Assembly: GCF_014649115.1 (NCBI RefSeq)
Contig: NZ_BMSK01000001.1
Span: forward strand, 220,664 to 284,663
Source: Streptomyces eurythermus
Lineage (GTDB): Bacteria > Actinomycetota > Actinomycetes > Streptomycetales > Streptomycetaceae
DNA: 64,000 bases
Direction of reading: 5' to 3'
This document shows, piece by piece, positions 34,449 through 43,238 of the stretch; within the stretch, counting starts at the first letter, position 1; every line of letters begins with the position of its first letter. The notes beneath the pieces are model-generated. The model did no database searches, had not been told where the DNA came from, and worked only from the letters and a program-made list of their open reading frames with translations. Position numbers and translations under genes: made by a program.

Positions 34449-35572
34449 ACAAGCTGACCTCACGCATCGACAAGGAGCGGCTGGCCCTCGGCATCGCCGC
34501 GCCGCTGCTGGCGGTCGTCGCCGCGCTCGTCGTCACCGCCCTGGTGATCCTCGCGACCGGCAAGAACCCCGGCGCCGCGTTCAGCGACATGATGAGCTAC
34601 GGCTTCGCCAGCGACAGCCAGGTCTACATCCTGAACAAGGCCACCACGTACTACCTCGCCGGTATCGCGGTCGCCGTCGGCTTCCGGATGAACCTGTTCA
34701 ACATCGGTGTCGACGGCCAGTACCGGCTCGCCGCGTTCATCGCCGCCGTCCTCGGCGGCGCGCTGGCCGTGCCCGGCTGGATCGCCATCCCGCTGATCAT
34801 GATCTGCGCCATGGCGACCGGCGCCCTGTGGGCGGCCATCGCCGGTGTGCTGAAGGTGACCCGGGGCGTCAGCGAGGTCATCGCGACCATCATGCTGAAC
34901 TCCATCGCCACCGCCGTCATCGGCTATCTGCTCCAGCCCGAGCGGCTCGGCGAACTCCAGCAGGGCGGCACCCTGGTCTCCACCGAGCCGCTGCCGTCGT
35001 CCTCGTTCTTCTTCAGCATCGACACCGGCCCGGCCGGTGTGCTGGACGGCTTCATCGTCGTCGCCGTGATCGTCGGCCTCGCCTACTGGTTCGTGCTCGG
35101 CCGCACCCGGTTCGGCTTCGACCTGCGCACCGTCGGCCAGTCCGAGAGCGCCGCCGCCGCGAGCGGTGTGTCGGTGAAGAAGATGGTCGCGACCAGCATG
35201 ATCATCTCGGGTGCGGTGGCCGGTCTGATCGGCATGCCCACGCTGCTGAACGAGAGCCACCAGTACGACAACAGCTTCCCCACCGGCATCGGCTTCACCG
35301 GCATCGCCATCGCGCTGCTCGGCCGCAACAACCCGATCGGCATCGCGCTCGGCGCCCTGCTCTGGGGCTTCCTGGAGCGCACCACCAACCACCTGGAGTT
35401 CCAGGGCTACGACAAGGAGATCCTCGGCGTGATCCAGGGCGTCATCGTCCTGTGCGTCGTGATCGCCTACGAGGTCGTCCGGCGCTACGGCCTCAAGCGC
35501 CAGCAGCAGCGGGTCGGCGCGGAACTCGCCGCCCAGGCCGCCGCCCCGACGAAGAAGCAGGAGGTGGCGTGA
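34445..35572 (+). CDS. Nucleoside ABC transporter permease 1
   Basis: A 375-residue inner-membrane permease of the BPD_transp_2 family. About nine or ten hydrophobic segments are visible. Landmarks include YYLAGIAVAVGFRMNLFNIGVDGQYRLAAFIAAVLG, GVSEVIATIMLNSIATAVIGYLL and FTGIAIALLGRNNPIGIALGALLWGFLE. The ATG overlaps the ATPase stop by 4 nt. The Lys/Gln-rich cytoplasmic C-terminus ends at the start of permease 2. With permease 2 it forms the heterodimeric channel. Confidence 0.94.
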   Translation: MNKLTSRIDKERLALGIAAPLLAVVAALVVTALVILATGKNPGAAFSDMMSYGFASDSQVYILNKATTYYLAGIAVAVGFRMNLFNIGVDGQYRLAAFIAAVLGGALAVPGWIAIPLIMICAMATGALWAAIAGVLKVTRGVSEVIATIMLNSIATAVIGYLLQPERLGELQQGGTLVSTEPLPSSSFFFSIDTGPAGVLDGFIVVAVIVGLAYWFVLGRTRFGFDLRTVGQSESAAAASGVSVKKMVATSMIISGAVAGLIGMPTLLNESHQYDNSFPTGIGFTGIAIALLGRNNPIGIALGALLWGFLERTTNHLEFQGYDKEILGVIQGVIVLCVVIAYEVVRRYGLKRQQQRVGAELAAQAAAPTKKQEVA

Positions 35573-36858
35573 TGACTGCCACGATGACCGACACGCCGCC
35601 GCCCGCGGCGCCCAAGGCACCCGGCGCGCCCCAGCGCTCGGGCCGCTCCCTCGGCCAGGTCCTCATGATCGTCGCCGGCGCCCTGCTGCTCCTCGCGGCC
35701 GTCCGGATGATCACCGACTCCAACCAGCTGGACTCCTCCGGCCAGGTCGCCGCCGCGCTCGGCCTCGCCGTGCCGATCGGCCTCGCCGGACTCGCGGGCC
35801 TGTGGTCGGAGCGGGCCGGCGTGGTCAACATCGGCCTCGAAGGCATGATGATCCTCGGCACCTTCGGCGCCGGCTGGGTCGGCTGGCAGTCCAGCCCCTG
35901 GCTCGGCCTGCTGTGCGGCATCGGCTTCGGCGTCCTCGGCGGTCTGGTGCACGCCGTCGCCACCGTCACCTTCGGCGTCGACCACATCGTCTCCGGCGTC
36001 GCCGTCAACCTGCTCGCGCTCGGTGCCACCCAGTACCTCGCCAAGCTGTTCTTCGCCGACGGCACGGCTGCGCAGGAGGGCGGCAACCCCAAGCAGTCCC
36101 CGCCCGCGGACTCGCTGCCCGACATCACCGTCCCCGGCCTGTCCGACGGTCTCGCCTCCATCGAGAAGCACCACTGGTTCCTGGTCTCCGACCTCGCCGG
36201 CATCGTCGGCGGCCTGGTCACCAACCTGTCCGTGATCACGATCGTGGCCGTGCTGCTGTTCGTCGGCAGCTGGTGGCTGCTGTGGCGCACCCCGTTCGGG
36301 CTGCGGCTGCGCTCCTGCGGTGAGAACCCGGTCGCCGCGGAGTCCCTCGGCGTCAACGTCTACCGGTACAAGTACGCGGCCGTCGCCGTCTCCGGCGGTC
36401 TGGCCGGCCTCGGCGGCGCGTTCCTCGCGCTGGTCACCTCGCACACCTACCTGGAGGGCCAGACCGCGGGCCGCGGCTACATCGGTCTCGCCGCCATGAT
36501 CTTCGGCAACTGGCGGCCCGGCGGGCTGGCCATGGGCGCGGGCCTGTTCGGCTACTCCGACGCCCTCCAGCTGCGCAACGGCGGCGTCACCGTGCACGCG
36601 CTGCTGCTGCTCCTGGTCGTCCTGCTCGCGCTGCTGGCCGGCTGGAAGCTGTACAAGAAGGCCGTGGTCCAGGGCGTGGTCAGCGCCGTCATGGCCGTGC
36701 TGGTGCTGGTCTGGTACCTGCTCACCGACGAGGTCCCGAGCGACTTCGTCGGCGCCACCCCGTATGTCGTCACGCTGCTGGTGCTCTCGCTGTCCGCGCA
36801 GCGGCTGCGGATGCCCAAGGCGGACGGCATGCGCTACCGGAAGGGCCAGGGCAAGTGA
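35572..36858 (+). CDS. Nucleoside ABC transporter permease 2
   Basis: A 428-residue permease of the same family. A Pro/Ala-rich 25-residue tail precedes the membrane domain. Landmarks are LWSERAGVVNIGLEGMMILGTFGAGWVG, TFGVDHIVSGVAVNLLALGATQYL and YIGLAAMIFGNWRPGGLAMGAGLFG. Residues about 165-195 form a soluble loop (AQEGGNPKQSPPADSLPD). The ATG shares a base with the permease 1 stop (TGATG), and its own stop overlaps cdd, so the four genes are tightly coupled. Confidence 0.94.
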   Translation: MTATMTDTPPPAAPKAPGAPQRSGRSLGQVLMIVAGALLLLAAVRMITDSNQLDSSGQVAAALGLAVPIGLAGLAGLWSERAGVVNIGLEGMMILGTFGAGWVGWQSSPWLGLLCGIGFGVLGGLVHAVATVTFGVDHIVSGVAVNLLALGATQYLAKLFFADGTAAQEGGNPKQSPPADSLPDITVPGLSDGLASIEKHHWFLVSDLAGIVGGLVTNLSVITIVAVLLFVGSWWLLWRTPFGLRLRSCGENPVAAESLGVNVYRYKYAAVAVSGGLAGLGGAFLALVTSHTYLEGQTAGRGYIGLAAMIFGNWRPGGLAMGAGLFGYSDALQLRNGGVTVHALLLLLVVLLALLAGWKLYKKAVVQGVVSAVMAVLVLVWYLLTDEVPSDFVGATPYVVTLLVLSLSAQRLRMPKADGMRYRKGQGK

Positions 36859-37259
36859 CCCGGCACGACGACGCCTTCGACTGGGAGCCGCTGCGCGCCC
36901 TGGCGCGGGAGGCCATGTCCCACGCCTACGCCCCCTACTCGGGCTATCCGGTCGGGGTCGCGGCCCTGGTCGACGACGGCCGCACGGTCACCGGCTGCAA
37001 CGTGGAGAACGCCTCCTACGGCGTCGGCCTGTGCGCCGAGTGCGGCCTGGTCTCCGAGCTCCAGCGCACCGGCGGCGGCCGGCTGACCCACTTCACCTGC
37101 GTCGACGGCGCCGGCGCCCTGCTGGTCCCGTGCGGCCGCTGCCGCCAGCTGCTGTACGAGTTCGGCGGCCCGGACCTGCTGCTGGACACCCCCGCGGGCG
37201 TCCTGACGCTCGCCGAGATGCTGCCCCAGGCCTTCGGACCGGACCATCTCACCCAGTAA
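36855..37259 (+). CDS. cdd: Cytidine deaminase
   Basis: A 134-residue zinc enzyme converting (deoxy)cytidine to (deoxy)uridine. The zinc site shows the expected GCNVENASYGVGLCAECG (Cys and catalytic Glu in CAE) and VPCGRCRQLL (two Cys), the three-cysteine tetrameric type. GTG 36855 overlaps the permease 2 stop by 4 nt. Its product feeds the pyrimidine phosphorylase that follows 72 nt later. Confidence 0.96.
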   Translation: MTRHDDAFDWEPLRALAREAMSHAYAPYSGYPVGVAALVDDGRTVTGCNVENASYGVGLCAECGLVSELQRTGGGRLTHFTCVDGAGALLVPCGRCRQLLYEFGGPDLLLDTPAGVLTLAEMLPQAFGPDHLTQ

Positions 37260-37266
37260 CGCCGTA

Positions 37267-37297
37267 CGGCCCCCCTGCCCCGTCCGCAGGGGGGCCG
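37267..37297 (+). terminator. Hairpin between cdd and deoA
   Basis: Perfect 12-bp stem CGGCCCCCCTGC (37267-37278) and GCAGGGGGGCCG (37286-37297), 7-nt loop. It lies 8 nt past cdd and 35 nt before deoA. No separate promoter is obvious, so it may tune rather than end transcription. Confidence 0.7.
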
Positions 37298-37331
37298 CAC
37301 ACTTCGCACCTCCCGGAAGGAAGCCCCAGCC

Positions 37332-38615
37332 ATGGCCATGGACGCCATCTCCGTCATCCGCACCAAGCGGGACCGCGGCGAGCTGACCGACCAGCAGATC
37401 GACTGGGTCGTCGACGCGTACACCCGCGGCGAGGTCGCCGACGAGCAGATGTCCGCGCTCGCCATGGCGATCCTGCTGAACGGCATGAACCGCCGCGAGA
37501 TCGCCCGCTGGACGGCGGCCATGATCGCCTCCGGCGAGCGCATGGACTTCTCCTCGCTGTCCCGCCCGACGGCCGACAAGCACTCCACGGGCGGCGTCGG
37601 CGACAAGATCACCCTGCCGCTGGCCCCGCTCGTCGCGGCCTGCGGGGCGGCCGTGCCCCAGCTCTCCGGCCGGGGCCTCGGCCACACCGGCGGCACCCTG
37701 GACAAGCTGGAGTCGATCCCCGGCTGGCGCGCCCTGCTCTCCAACGAGGAGATGCTGAACGTCCTCGACACCACCGGCGCGGTGATCTGCGCGGCGGGCG
37801 ACGGCCTGGCCCCCGCCGACAAGAAGCTCTACGTACTGCGGGACGTGACCGGAACGGTCGAGGCCATCCCGCTGATCGCCTCCTCGATCATGTCCAAGAA
37901 GATCGCCGAGGGCACCGGCTCGCTGGTGCTGGACGTCAAGGTGGGCTCCGGCGCCTTCATGAAGACGATCGAGGACGCCCGCGAACTGGCGTCCACGATG
38001 GTGGGCCTCGGCACCGACCACGGGGTGAAGACGGTCGCGCTGCTCACGGACATGTCCACCCCGCTGGGCCTGACGGCGGGCAACGCGCTGGAGGTCCGCG
38101 AGTCCGTGGAGGTCCTGGCGGGCGGCGGCCCGGCGGACGTCGTGGAACTGACGCTCGCGCTGGCCCGGGAGATGCTGGACGCCGCCGGGCTGAAGGACGC
38201 CGACCCGGCGAAGGCGCTGGCCGACGGCTCGGCGATGGACGTCTGGCGCCGGATGATCGCGGCCCAGGGCGGCGACCCGGACGCCCCGCTGCCCACGTCG
38301 AAGGAACAGCACGTGGTGAAGGCCCCCGCCACCGGTGTCCTGACCCGCCTCGACGCCTACGACATCGGCATCGCCGCCTGGCGCCTGGGCGCCGGCCGCG
38401 CCCGCAAGGAGGACCCGGTGCAGGCGGCGGCGGGCGTCGAACTCCACGCCAAGCCCGGCGACCGGGTGACCGAGGGCCAGCCCCTCCTCACCCTCCACAC
38501 CGACACCCCGGACCGCTTCGAGTACGCCCTCCAGGCCGTGACGGGCTCCTACGACATCGCGGCCCCGGACACCACCTTCGAGCCCACCCCGGTGGTCCTG
38601 GAACGCATCGCCTGA
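37332..38615 (+). CDS. deoA: Thymidine/pyrimidine-nucleoside phosphorylase
   Basis: A 427-residue phosphorylase cleaving thymidine, deoxyuridine or uridine to base and (deoxy)ribose-1-phosphate. It contains the family signature SRPTADKHSTGGVGDKITLP, the glycine-rich phosphate loop, QLSGRGLGHTGGTLDKLESI and KKLYVLRDVTGTVEAIPLIASSIMSKKIAEG. The C-terminal PYNP domain spans about 345-420. GGAAGGA lies upstream of ATG 37332; ATG 37338 is an alternative. It is the last gene of the uptake operon, closed by the hairpin at 38638. Confidence 0.96.
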   Translation: MAMDAISVIRTKRDRGELTDQQIDWVVDAYTRGEVADEQMSALAMAILLNGMNRREIARWTAAMIASGERMDFSSLSRPTADKHSTGGVGDKITLPLAPLVAACGAAVPQLSGRGLGHTGGTLDKLESIPGWRALLSNEEMLNVLDTTGAVICAAGDGLAPADKKLYVLRDVTGTVEAIPLIASSIMSKKIAEGTGSLVLDVKVGSGAFMKTIEDARELASTMVGLGTDHGVKTVALLTDMSTPLGLTAGNALEVRESVEVLAGGGPADVVELTLALAREMLDAAGLKDADPAKALADGSAMDVWRRMIAAQGGDPDAPLPTSKEQHVVKAPATGVLTRLDAYDIGIAAWRLGAGRARKEDPVQAAAGVELHAKPGDRVTEGQPLLTLHTDTPDRFEYALQAVTGSYDIAAPDTTFEPTPVVLERIA

Positions 38616-38637
38616 CCTGCGGTTTCCCCATTCGGGT

Positions 38638-38671
38638 GAACGGGACCGGTGGACCTGTACCGGTCCCGTTC
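38638..38671 (+). terminator. Terminator of the nucleoside operon
   Basis: Perfect 13-bp stem GAACGGGACCGGT (38638-38650) and ACCGGTCCCGTTC (38659-38671) around an 8-nt loop, 22 nt past deoA. Confidence 0.85.
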
Positions 38672-38710
38672 GGCATGCTGGGATCGGTGACGCACCGATA
38701 GGAGACCGCC

Positions 38711-39295
38711 ATGAGCGCACTCACCGTCAGCCACGACGCCGAGCAGAGCTGGGACGACCTCGTCCGGTTCTGGGAGGAGATGGAATGGCCTGAGGGCAGC
38801 AAGGTGGAGATCATCGAGGGGATCGTCACCGTGTCACCTGCTCCCGCGTTCCGTCACAACCTGATCGCGGCTCGCATTCAGCGTCGCCTTTATTCTGTGA
38901 TCCCAGAGGACTGGGAGATCTTCCAGACCGAGGCCATCGCCGTCCCGTCGCGGCTGGGCATGTTCATTCCGGACCTATTGGTGGTGCCGGTGGAGGCACG
39001 CCAGGACTCGGATTCCCACACCCCCGCCGCCCTCGCCGAACTCGTCGTCGAGGTCACCTCCAAGTCCAACGCCCGCCACGACCGCGTCAGCAAGCCGGCC
39101 GCCTACGCCACCGCGGGCATCCCGCTCTACCTCCTCGTCGACCGCTGGGCCCCCGGAGGCCCCACCGCCACCCTGTACGGCGAGCCGAAGGGCGAGGTCT
39201 ACCGCGTGCTGTCCGCCGTGAAGTTCGGCGATCCGATCAAGTTGCCGGAGCCGTTCGGGATCACCATCGACACCGGTGAGTGGCCGGTGGACTGA
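38711..39295 (+). CDS. Uma2-family protein
   Basis: A 194-residue protein of the Uma2 (DUF820) family, with a restriction-endonuclease-like fold. Landmarks are EWPEGSKVEIIEGIVTVSPAPAFRHN, FIPDLLVVPVE (catalytic-type Asp), ELVVEVTSKSNARHDR (ExT/K region) and AAYATAGIPLYLLVDRW. Many Uma2 genes occur in large copy numbers in Streptomyces and their role is unclear. Its codon third positions look somewhat less GC-biased than the neighbours. GGAG lies before ATG 38711. Confidence 0.88.
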   Translation: MSALTVSHDAEQSWDDLVRFWEEMEWPEGSKVEIIEGIVTVSPAPAFRHNLIAARIQRRLYSVIPEDWEIFQTEAIAVPSRLGMFIPDLLVVPVEARQDSDSHTPAALAELVVEVTSKSNARHDRVSKPAAYATAGIPLYLLVDRWAPGGPTATLYGEPKGEVYRVLSAVKFGDPIKLPEPFGITIDTGEWPVD

Positions 39296-39350
39296 GGTCC
39301 TTCAAGCCGGGCGGCGATGAGTTCCGGCCGCCCGGGCGGTCTATCCGCAC

Positions 39351-39704
39351 GTGGATGCCAAGACGCCCCTCGTGCTCGTGCTGACCGGTCCCGTCCGCCC
39401 CGATGAGGTGGCGGGGTGGTGCGCCGCCGTGCGGGAGGCGCTCGCGGGACGTGCGGGCGGGGTGGTCGTGTGTGACGTGGGCGGGCTCGGGCCGCCGGGG
39501 CTGGCGGCCGTCGATCTGCTCGCCCGGCTGGAGCTGACCGCCCGCCGGGCCGGCGGGCGGATACGGCTGCGGGACGCCTCTCCCGCGCTACTCGCCCTGC
39601 TGGACCTGCTCGGCCTCCGCTTCCAGACGGAGGGGCAGATCGAAGAGCGGGAACCACCGCTGGGTGTCGAGGAAGCAGTGGAAACCGGTGATCCGGCCGG
39701 CTGA
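39351..39704 (+). CDS. STAS-domain protein
   Basis: A 117-residue protein resembling STAS domains of anti-sigma-factor antagonists: LVLVLTGPVRPDEVAGWCAAVREAL, GGVVVCDVGGLGPPGLAAVDLLARLELTARRAGGRIRLRDAS, LLALLDLLGL. The usual phosphorylatable Ser in the D-x-S-x-x-x-D loop is replaced by GLGPPG, so canonical kinase control is doubtful. The last 117 nt overlap the convergent sigma gene, and the corresponding C-terminal residues (EEREPPLGVEEAVETGD) look non-conserved. GTG start, low confidence about the exact ends. Confidence 0.65.
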   Translation: MDAKTPLVLVLTGPVRPDEVAGWCAAVREALAGRAGGVVVCDVGGLGPPGLAAVDLLARLELTARRAGGRIRLRDASPALLALLDLLGLRFQTEGQIEEREPPLGVEEAVETGDPAG

Positions 39705-40601
39705 GATCTCCAGCACCTGCACCGCCCACGGCGTGAAACCGCCGTTCTCCGGGTCGGGCTTGTAGTGCGCGAACGCCGGCAGGCCGTTGGCCTGGACCGG
39801 CACCAGCCGGGACCCGGCGCAGGAGGCGCCGATGGTGGTCATGAAGCCGGTGATGTCGGACGTGCCGCGCAGCCACAGGTCGAACGGCGGCATCGTCATG
39901 ATGGCGTCCTCGTGCAGCAGCGCCGTCAGCGCCGTCATGTCATAGCCCTCGAACGCCTTGACGTACCGCTCCAGCAGCCTCTGCTGCTCCTCGTCCAGCG
40001 GATCGGACACCGCCCCCTCGGGCCCCGCGTCCGCCCGCTCCGCGAGCGTGGCCCGGGCCCGCTGCAACGCGCTGTTCACCGAGGCCACCGAGGTCTCCAG
40101 CAGCTCGGCAACCTCGCTCGCCTTCCACGCGAGCACCTCGCGCAGGATCAGCACCGCCCGCTGCTTGGGCGGCAGTTGCTGGAGCGCCGCCATGAAGGCG
40201 AGCCGCACCGACTCCTTGGCGACCGCCGCCTCCGCCGGGTCCGCCACGGCCGGCAGCACCCGCGCGTCCGGCATCGGCTCCAGCCAGGTGTGGTCCGGGC
40301 GCGGGTTGAGCGCCGCCTGCGCGAGCGGGGTGGCCTCGGACAGGTCCATCGGCCGGGCCCGCTTGTTGCCCGCCGACAGCATGTCCAGGCACACGTTCGT
40401 CGCGATCCGGTACAGCCACGACCTGAGCGAGGAACGGCCCTCGAACTTCTCGTGGTTCCGCCAGGCCCGGACCAGGGTGTCCTGCACCGCGTCCTCGGCC
40501 TCGAAGGAGGAACCGAGCATCCGGTAGCAGTACCCGGTCAGCTCGGTCCGGTGCTTCTCCAGCGCGACATCGAGGTCCGCCGTCGCCGTTCCGTTGCCCA
40601 T
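39588..40601 (-). CDS. ECF sigma factor with SnoaL-like C-terminal domain (SigG type)
   Basis: A 337-residue sigma factor. Region 2 shows TGYCYRMLGSSFEAEDAVQDTLVRAWRN and FEGRSSLRSWLYRIATNVCLDML. Region 4 shows LQQLPPKQRAVLILREVLAWKASEVAELLETSVASVNSALQRARATL. The last 130 residues (ERYVKAFEGYDMTALTALLHEDAIMTMPPFDLWLRG onward) are a SnoaL/NTF2-like domain that in this group controls activity without a separate anti-sigma factor. It resembles the TIGR02960 group including mycobacterial SigG. Start ATG 40601. It overlaps the STAS gene tail to tail. Confidence 0.92.
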   Translation of the reverse strand: MGNGTATADLDVALEKHRTELTGYCYRMLGSSFEAEDAVQDTLVRAWRNHEKFEGRSSLRSWLYRIATNVCLDMLSAGNKRARPMDLSEATPLAQAALNPRPDHTWLEPMPDARVLPAVADPAEAAVAKESVRLAFMAALQQLPPKQRAVLILREVLAWKASEVAELLETSVASVNSALQRARATLAERADAGPEGAVSDPLDEEQQRLLERYVKAFEGYDMTALTALLHEDAIMTMPPFDLWLRGTSDITGFMTTIGASCAGSRLVPVQANGLPAFAHYKPDPENGGFTPWAVQVLEISAGRITGFHCFLDTQRWFPLFDLPLRLEAEAEQVQQGE

Positions 40602-40765
40602 CGTCCACCCACCCCTGTGGCCTTCCCCGTGGCGCACCTCGCGCCCCAGCACCTCGGAAGCTACCGCAGCCCACCGACATTGACCGCCGGAGTCGGAAAA
40701 TGCCCGCCGCGCCAAGGCGCCGTGGCGGCTGCCCAGCGCCCGGAGCCCCCCCCCGCGGGGCGGCC

Positions 40766-42088
40766 TCAGTGCGCCGTGGCCCGTACGGAGGCGCGCCCGG
40801 GGTTCGCCACCGACCGCCGTGCCGCCACGGAACCGAGCACGGTGATCGTCACCACGCCCAGCACCGCCAGCAGGCCCACGCCGACCGTGCCCGCCCAGCC
40901 GCCCGTGCGGAAGGCCAGCGCGCCGACCGTGCTGCCCGCGCTGGAGCCGATGTAGTACGCCGACTGGTACAGCGCCGAGGCCTGGGCGCGGCCGTGCGTG
41001 GCCGTCTTGCCGACCGCCGAGGAGGCCACCGCGTGCCCGGCGAAGAAACCCGCCGTGATCAGCACCAGGCCCAGCAGGACCAGCGGCAGCGACGCGGCCA
41101 GCGACAGCAGCAGTCCCGCCGCCGTCGTACCGCCCGCCAGGTACAGCGCGCCCCGGCGGCCGAACCGGCCCACCAGCCGGCCCGCGGCCGAGGCCGACAC
41201 CGTGCCCACCAGGTAGACCAGGAAGATCGAGCCCACGATGCCCTGCGGCAGCCCGAACGGCGCCGCCGTCAGCCGGTAGCCGATCACCGTGTAGACCCCG
41301 CCGAACACCGTCATGAACAGCGCGCCGATCGCGTACAGCCGGCGCAGCAGCGGATCGGCGAGGTGGCCGCGGACCGTGCCGTACAGGACCCGGGGCCGCA
41401 GCGAGCCGGGCGTGAAGTGGCGCGGCGCAGGCAGCAGCAGCCGGAACGCCACCGCGCACGCGACCGCGAGGGCGCCGATGACGCCGACCGAGACCCGCCA
41501 GCCCCACTCCTGCGCGACCCAGCCGGTGATCACCCGGCCGCTCATGCCGCCGACGCTGTTGCCCGCCACGAACAGCCCGATGGCGGTGACCAGCGCCTTC
41601 GGCCGGACCTCCTCGGCCAGGTAGGCCGTTGCCGAGGCCGGCAGACCCGCCAGCGCCGCGCCCTGCACGCCCCGCAGCACCACCAGCGCGCCGATCGACG
41701 GCGCGAAGGGCACCAGCAGACCGACGGCGACGGCGACGGCCAGCGAGGCCGTCATCACCGTACGGCGGCCGAACCGCTCCGACAGGGCGCTCATCGGCAG
41801 CACGAACAGGGCCAGCCCGCCGGTCGCCGCCGCCACCGTCCAGCTCGCCTCGCTCGCCGCGACCCCGAACTCCCCGGAGATCAGCGGCAGCAGCGCCTGG
41901 GTGGAGTACAGCAGGGCGAAGGTCGCGACCCCGGCGAGGAAGAGGGCGAGGCTCATCCGGCGGTAGCCGGGGCCGCCCGGAGTCATACGGGAGTCGGAGC
42001 CGGTGGCGTCGGAGCCGGAGGAGTCGGGGACGGGAACGGACGGTACGGCGCCCACGCTGGTGGACGCCCCGGTACTGGCGGGAGACAT
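40766..42088 (-). CDS. MFS efflux transporter
   Basis: A 440-residue major facilitator with twelve predicted helices after a flexible 45-residue tail. Signatures are LYSTQALLPLISGEFGVAASEASWTVAAATGGLALFVLPMSALSERFGRRTVM (motif A region) and VVLRGVQGAALAGLPASATAYLAEEV. It resembles the YnfM/Cmr-like arabinose/drug efflux branch. It is divergent from a LysR regulator with an operator between them, so export of the LysR ligand is likely. ATG 42088 is used, since longer upstream frame would run through the operator. Confidence 0.9.
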   Translation of the reverse strand: MSPASTGASTSVGAVPSVPVPDSSGSDATGSDSRMTPGGPGYRRMSLALFLAGVATFALLYSTQALLPLISGEFGVAASEASWTVAAATGGLALFVLPMSALSERFGRRTVMTASLAVAVAVGLLVPFAPSIGALVVLRGVQGAALAGLPASATAYLAEEVRPKALVTAIGLFVAGNSVGGMSGRVITGWVAQEWGWRVSVGVIGALAVACAVAFRLLLPAPRHFTPGSLRPRVLYGTVRGHLADPLLRRLYAIGALFMTVFGGVYTVIGYRLTAAPFGLPQGIVGSIFLVYLVGTVSASAAGRLVGRFGRRGALYLAGGTTAAGLLLSLAASLPLVLLGLVLITAGFFAGHAVASSAVGKTATHGRAQASALYQSAYYIGSSAGSTVGALAFRTGGWAGTVGVGLLAVLGVVTITVLGSVAARRSVANPGRASVRATAH

Positions 42089-42130
42089 GCCTCGACGGTA
42101 AGGACGACGCGGCTCATGCGTCCAATGCAT

Positions 42131-42150
42131 GGAACGGCCATAATCGTTCC
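42131..42150. promoter_or_regulatory. LysR operator over a leaderless promoter
   Basis: Inverted repeat GGAACG-N8-CGTTCC (42131-42136, 42145-42150) ending one base before the lysR ATG. Its spacer includes CATAAT (42139-42144), a good -10 placed 7 nt before the ATG. The site therefore overlaps the regulator's own core promoter and lies 43 nt from the MFS start. Confidence 0.78.
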
Positions 42151-42151
42151 C

Positions 42152-43102
42152 ATGGCGCATCAGCGAAGCTCACAGGCCCGGCTGTCACCGTTCAGTGACA
42201 CAGAAGACATGGCGCTGTTGCTCGCGCCGCGCCTCGCCTACTTCGCCGGGGTGGCCCGCACCGAGCACGTCACCCGGGCCGCGCAGGAGCTGAACGTCCC
42301 CCAGTCCACCCTCTCGCGCGCGATGGCCCGCCTGGAACGGGACCTGGGCGTCGAGCTGTTCGCCCGGCACGGCCGCACGGTCTCCCTGACCACCGCCGGC
42401 CGCACCTTCCTCGCCTCCGTCGAGCGGGCCCTCGCCGAGGTCGAACGGGCCGCCGAGGAGGTCCGCGCGGACGCCGACCCGGCCACCGGCAAGGTCGCCT
42501 TCGGCTTCCTGCACACCATGGGCGCGGAGACCGTACCCGGCCTGCTGCACGCCTTCCGCGCCGACCACCCGCGCGTCCGCTTCAGCCTGGTCCAGAACTA
42601 CGGCGAGGCGATGCTGGAGCGGCTGCGCGCCGGCGAGCTGGACCTCTGCCTCACCTCGCCGGTGCCCGACGCCCCCGACCTGGTGGCCCGCCGCCTGGAC
42701 GAGCAGAAACTGCGCCTGGTCGTCCCCGCGGACCACCGGCTGGCCGCCCGCCGCCGCATCCGCCTGGCCGAGGCGGCCGAGGAAACCTTCGTCACCCTGG
42801 AGCCCGGCTACGGCCTGCGCCGCATCACGGACGACCTGTGCCGCCAGGCGGGCTTCCGGCCGAGGGTCGCGTTCGAGGGCGAGGAGGCCGAGACCCTGCG
42901 GGGCCTGGTCGCGGCCGGTCTCGGCGTGGCCCTGCTGCCCCCGCCGACGGTCCCCCGCCCCGGCGTGGTCGAGCTGACGGTGACGGCTCCGCGAGCGGCC
43001 CGGGAGATCGGCGTGGCGTGGCTCGCCGACCGCCCGGACACCCCGCCGGTCGCGGCGTTCAAGAAGTTCCTGCTGTCGAGAAGGGGCAACCTGCTGCCCT
43101 GA
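42152..43102 (+). CDS. LysR-family regulator
   Basis: A 316-residue regulator. The winged-helix domain shows RLAYFAGVARTEHVTRAAQELNVPQSTLSRAMARLERDLGVELFARHGRTVSLTTAG (residues about 24-85). The effector-binding domain runs from GKVAFGFLHTMGAETVPGLL to the end. It likely controls the divergent MFS exporter and itself. The ATG directly follows the palindrome at 42131, with no room for a ribosome-binding site, so the mRNA is probably leaderless. Confidence 0.93.
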   Translation: MAHQRSSQARLSPFSDTEDMALLLAPRLAYFAGVARTEHVTRAAQELNVPQSTLSRAMARLERDLGVELFARHGRTVSLTTAGRTFLASVERALAEVERAAEEVRADADPATGKVAFGFLHTMGAETVPGLLHAFRADHPRVRFSLVQNYGEAMLERLRAGELDLCLTSPVPDAPDLVARRLDEQKLRLVVPADHRLAARRRIRLAEAAEETFVTLEPGYGLRRITDDLCRQAGFRPRVAFEGEEAETLRGLVAAGLGVALLPPPTVPRPGVVELTVTAPRAAREIGVAWLADRPDTPPVAAFKKFLLSRRGNLLP

Positions 43103-43238
43103 GCGCCCTCAAGGCCCTGAGCGGCTTTCCCGGTCGCGGGGACCGGAAGCGAAACCCGATGGCCGCCGCGCGCCCGCGGTCGGTACCGTCGGCCCCGGCC
43201 GGCCGCCCGGCCGGCCGCCGTGACGAGGAGCGACCGCG

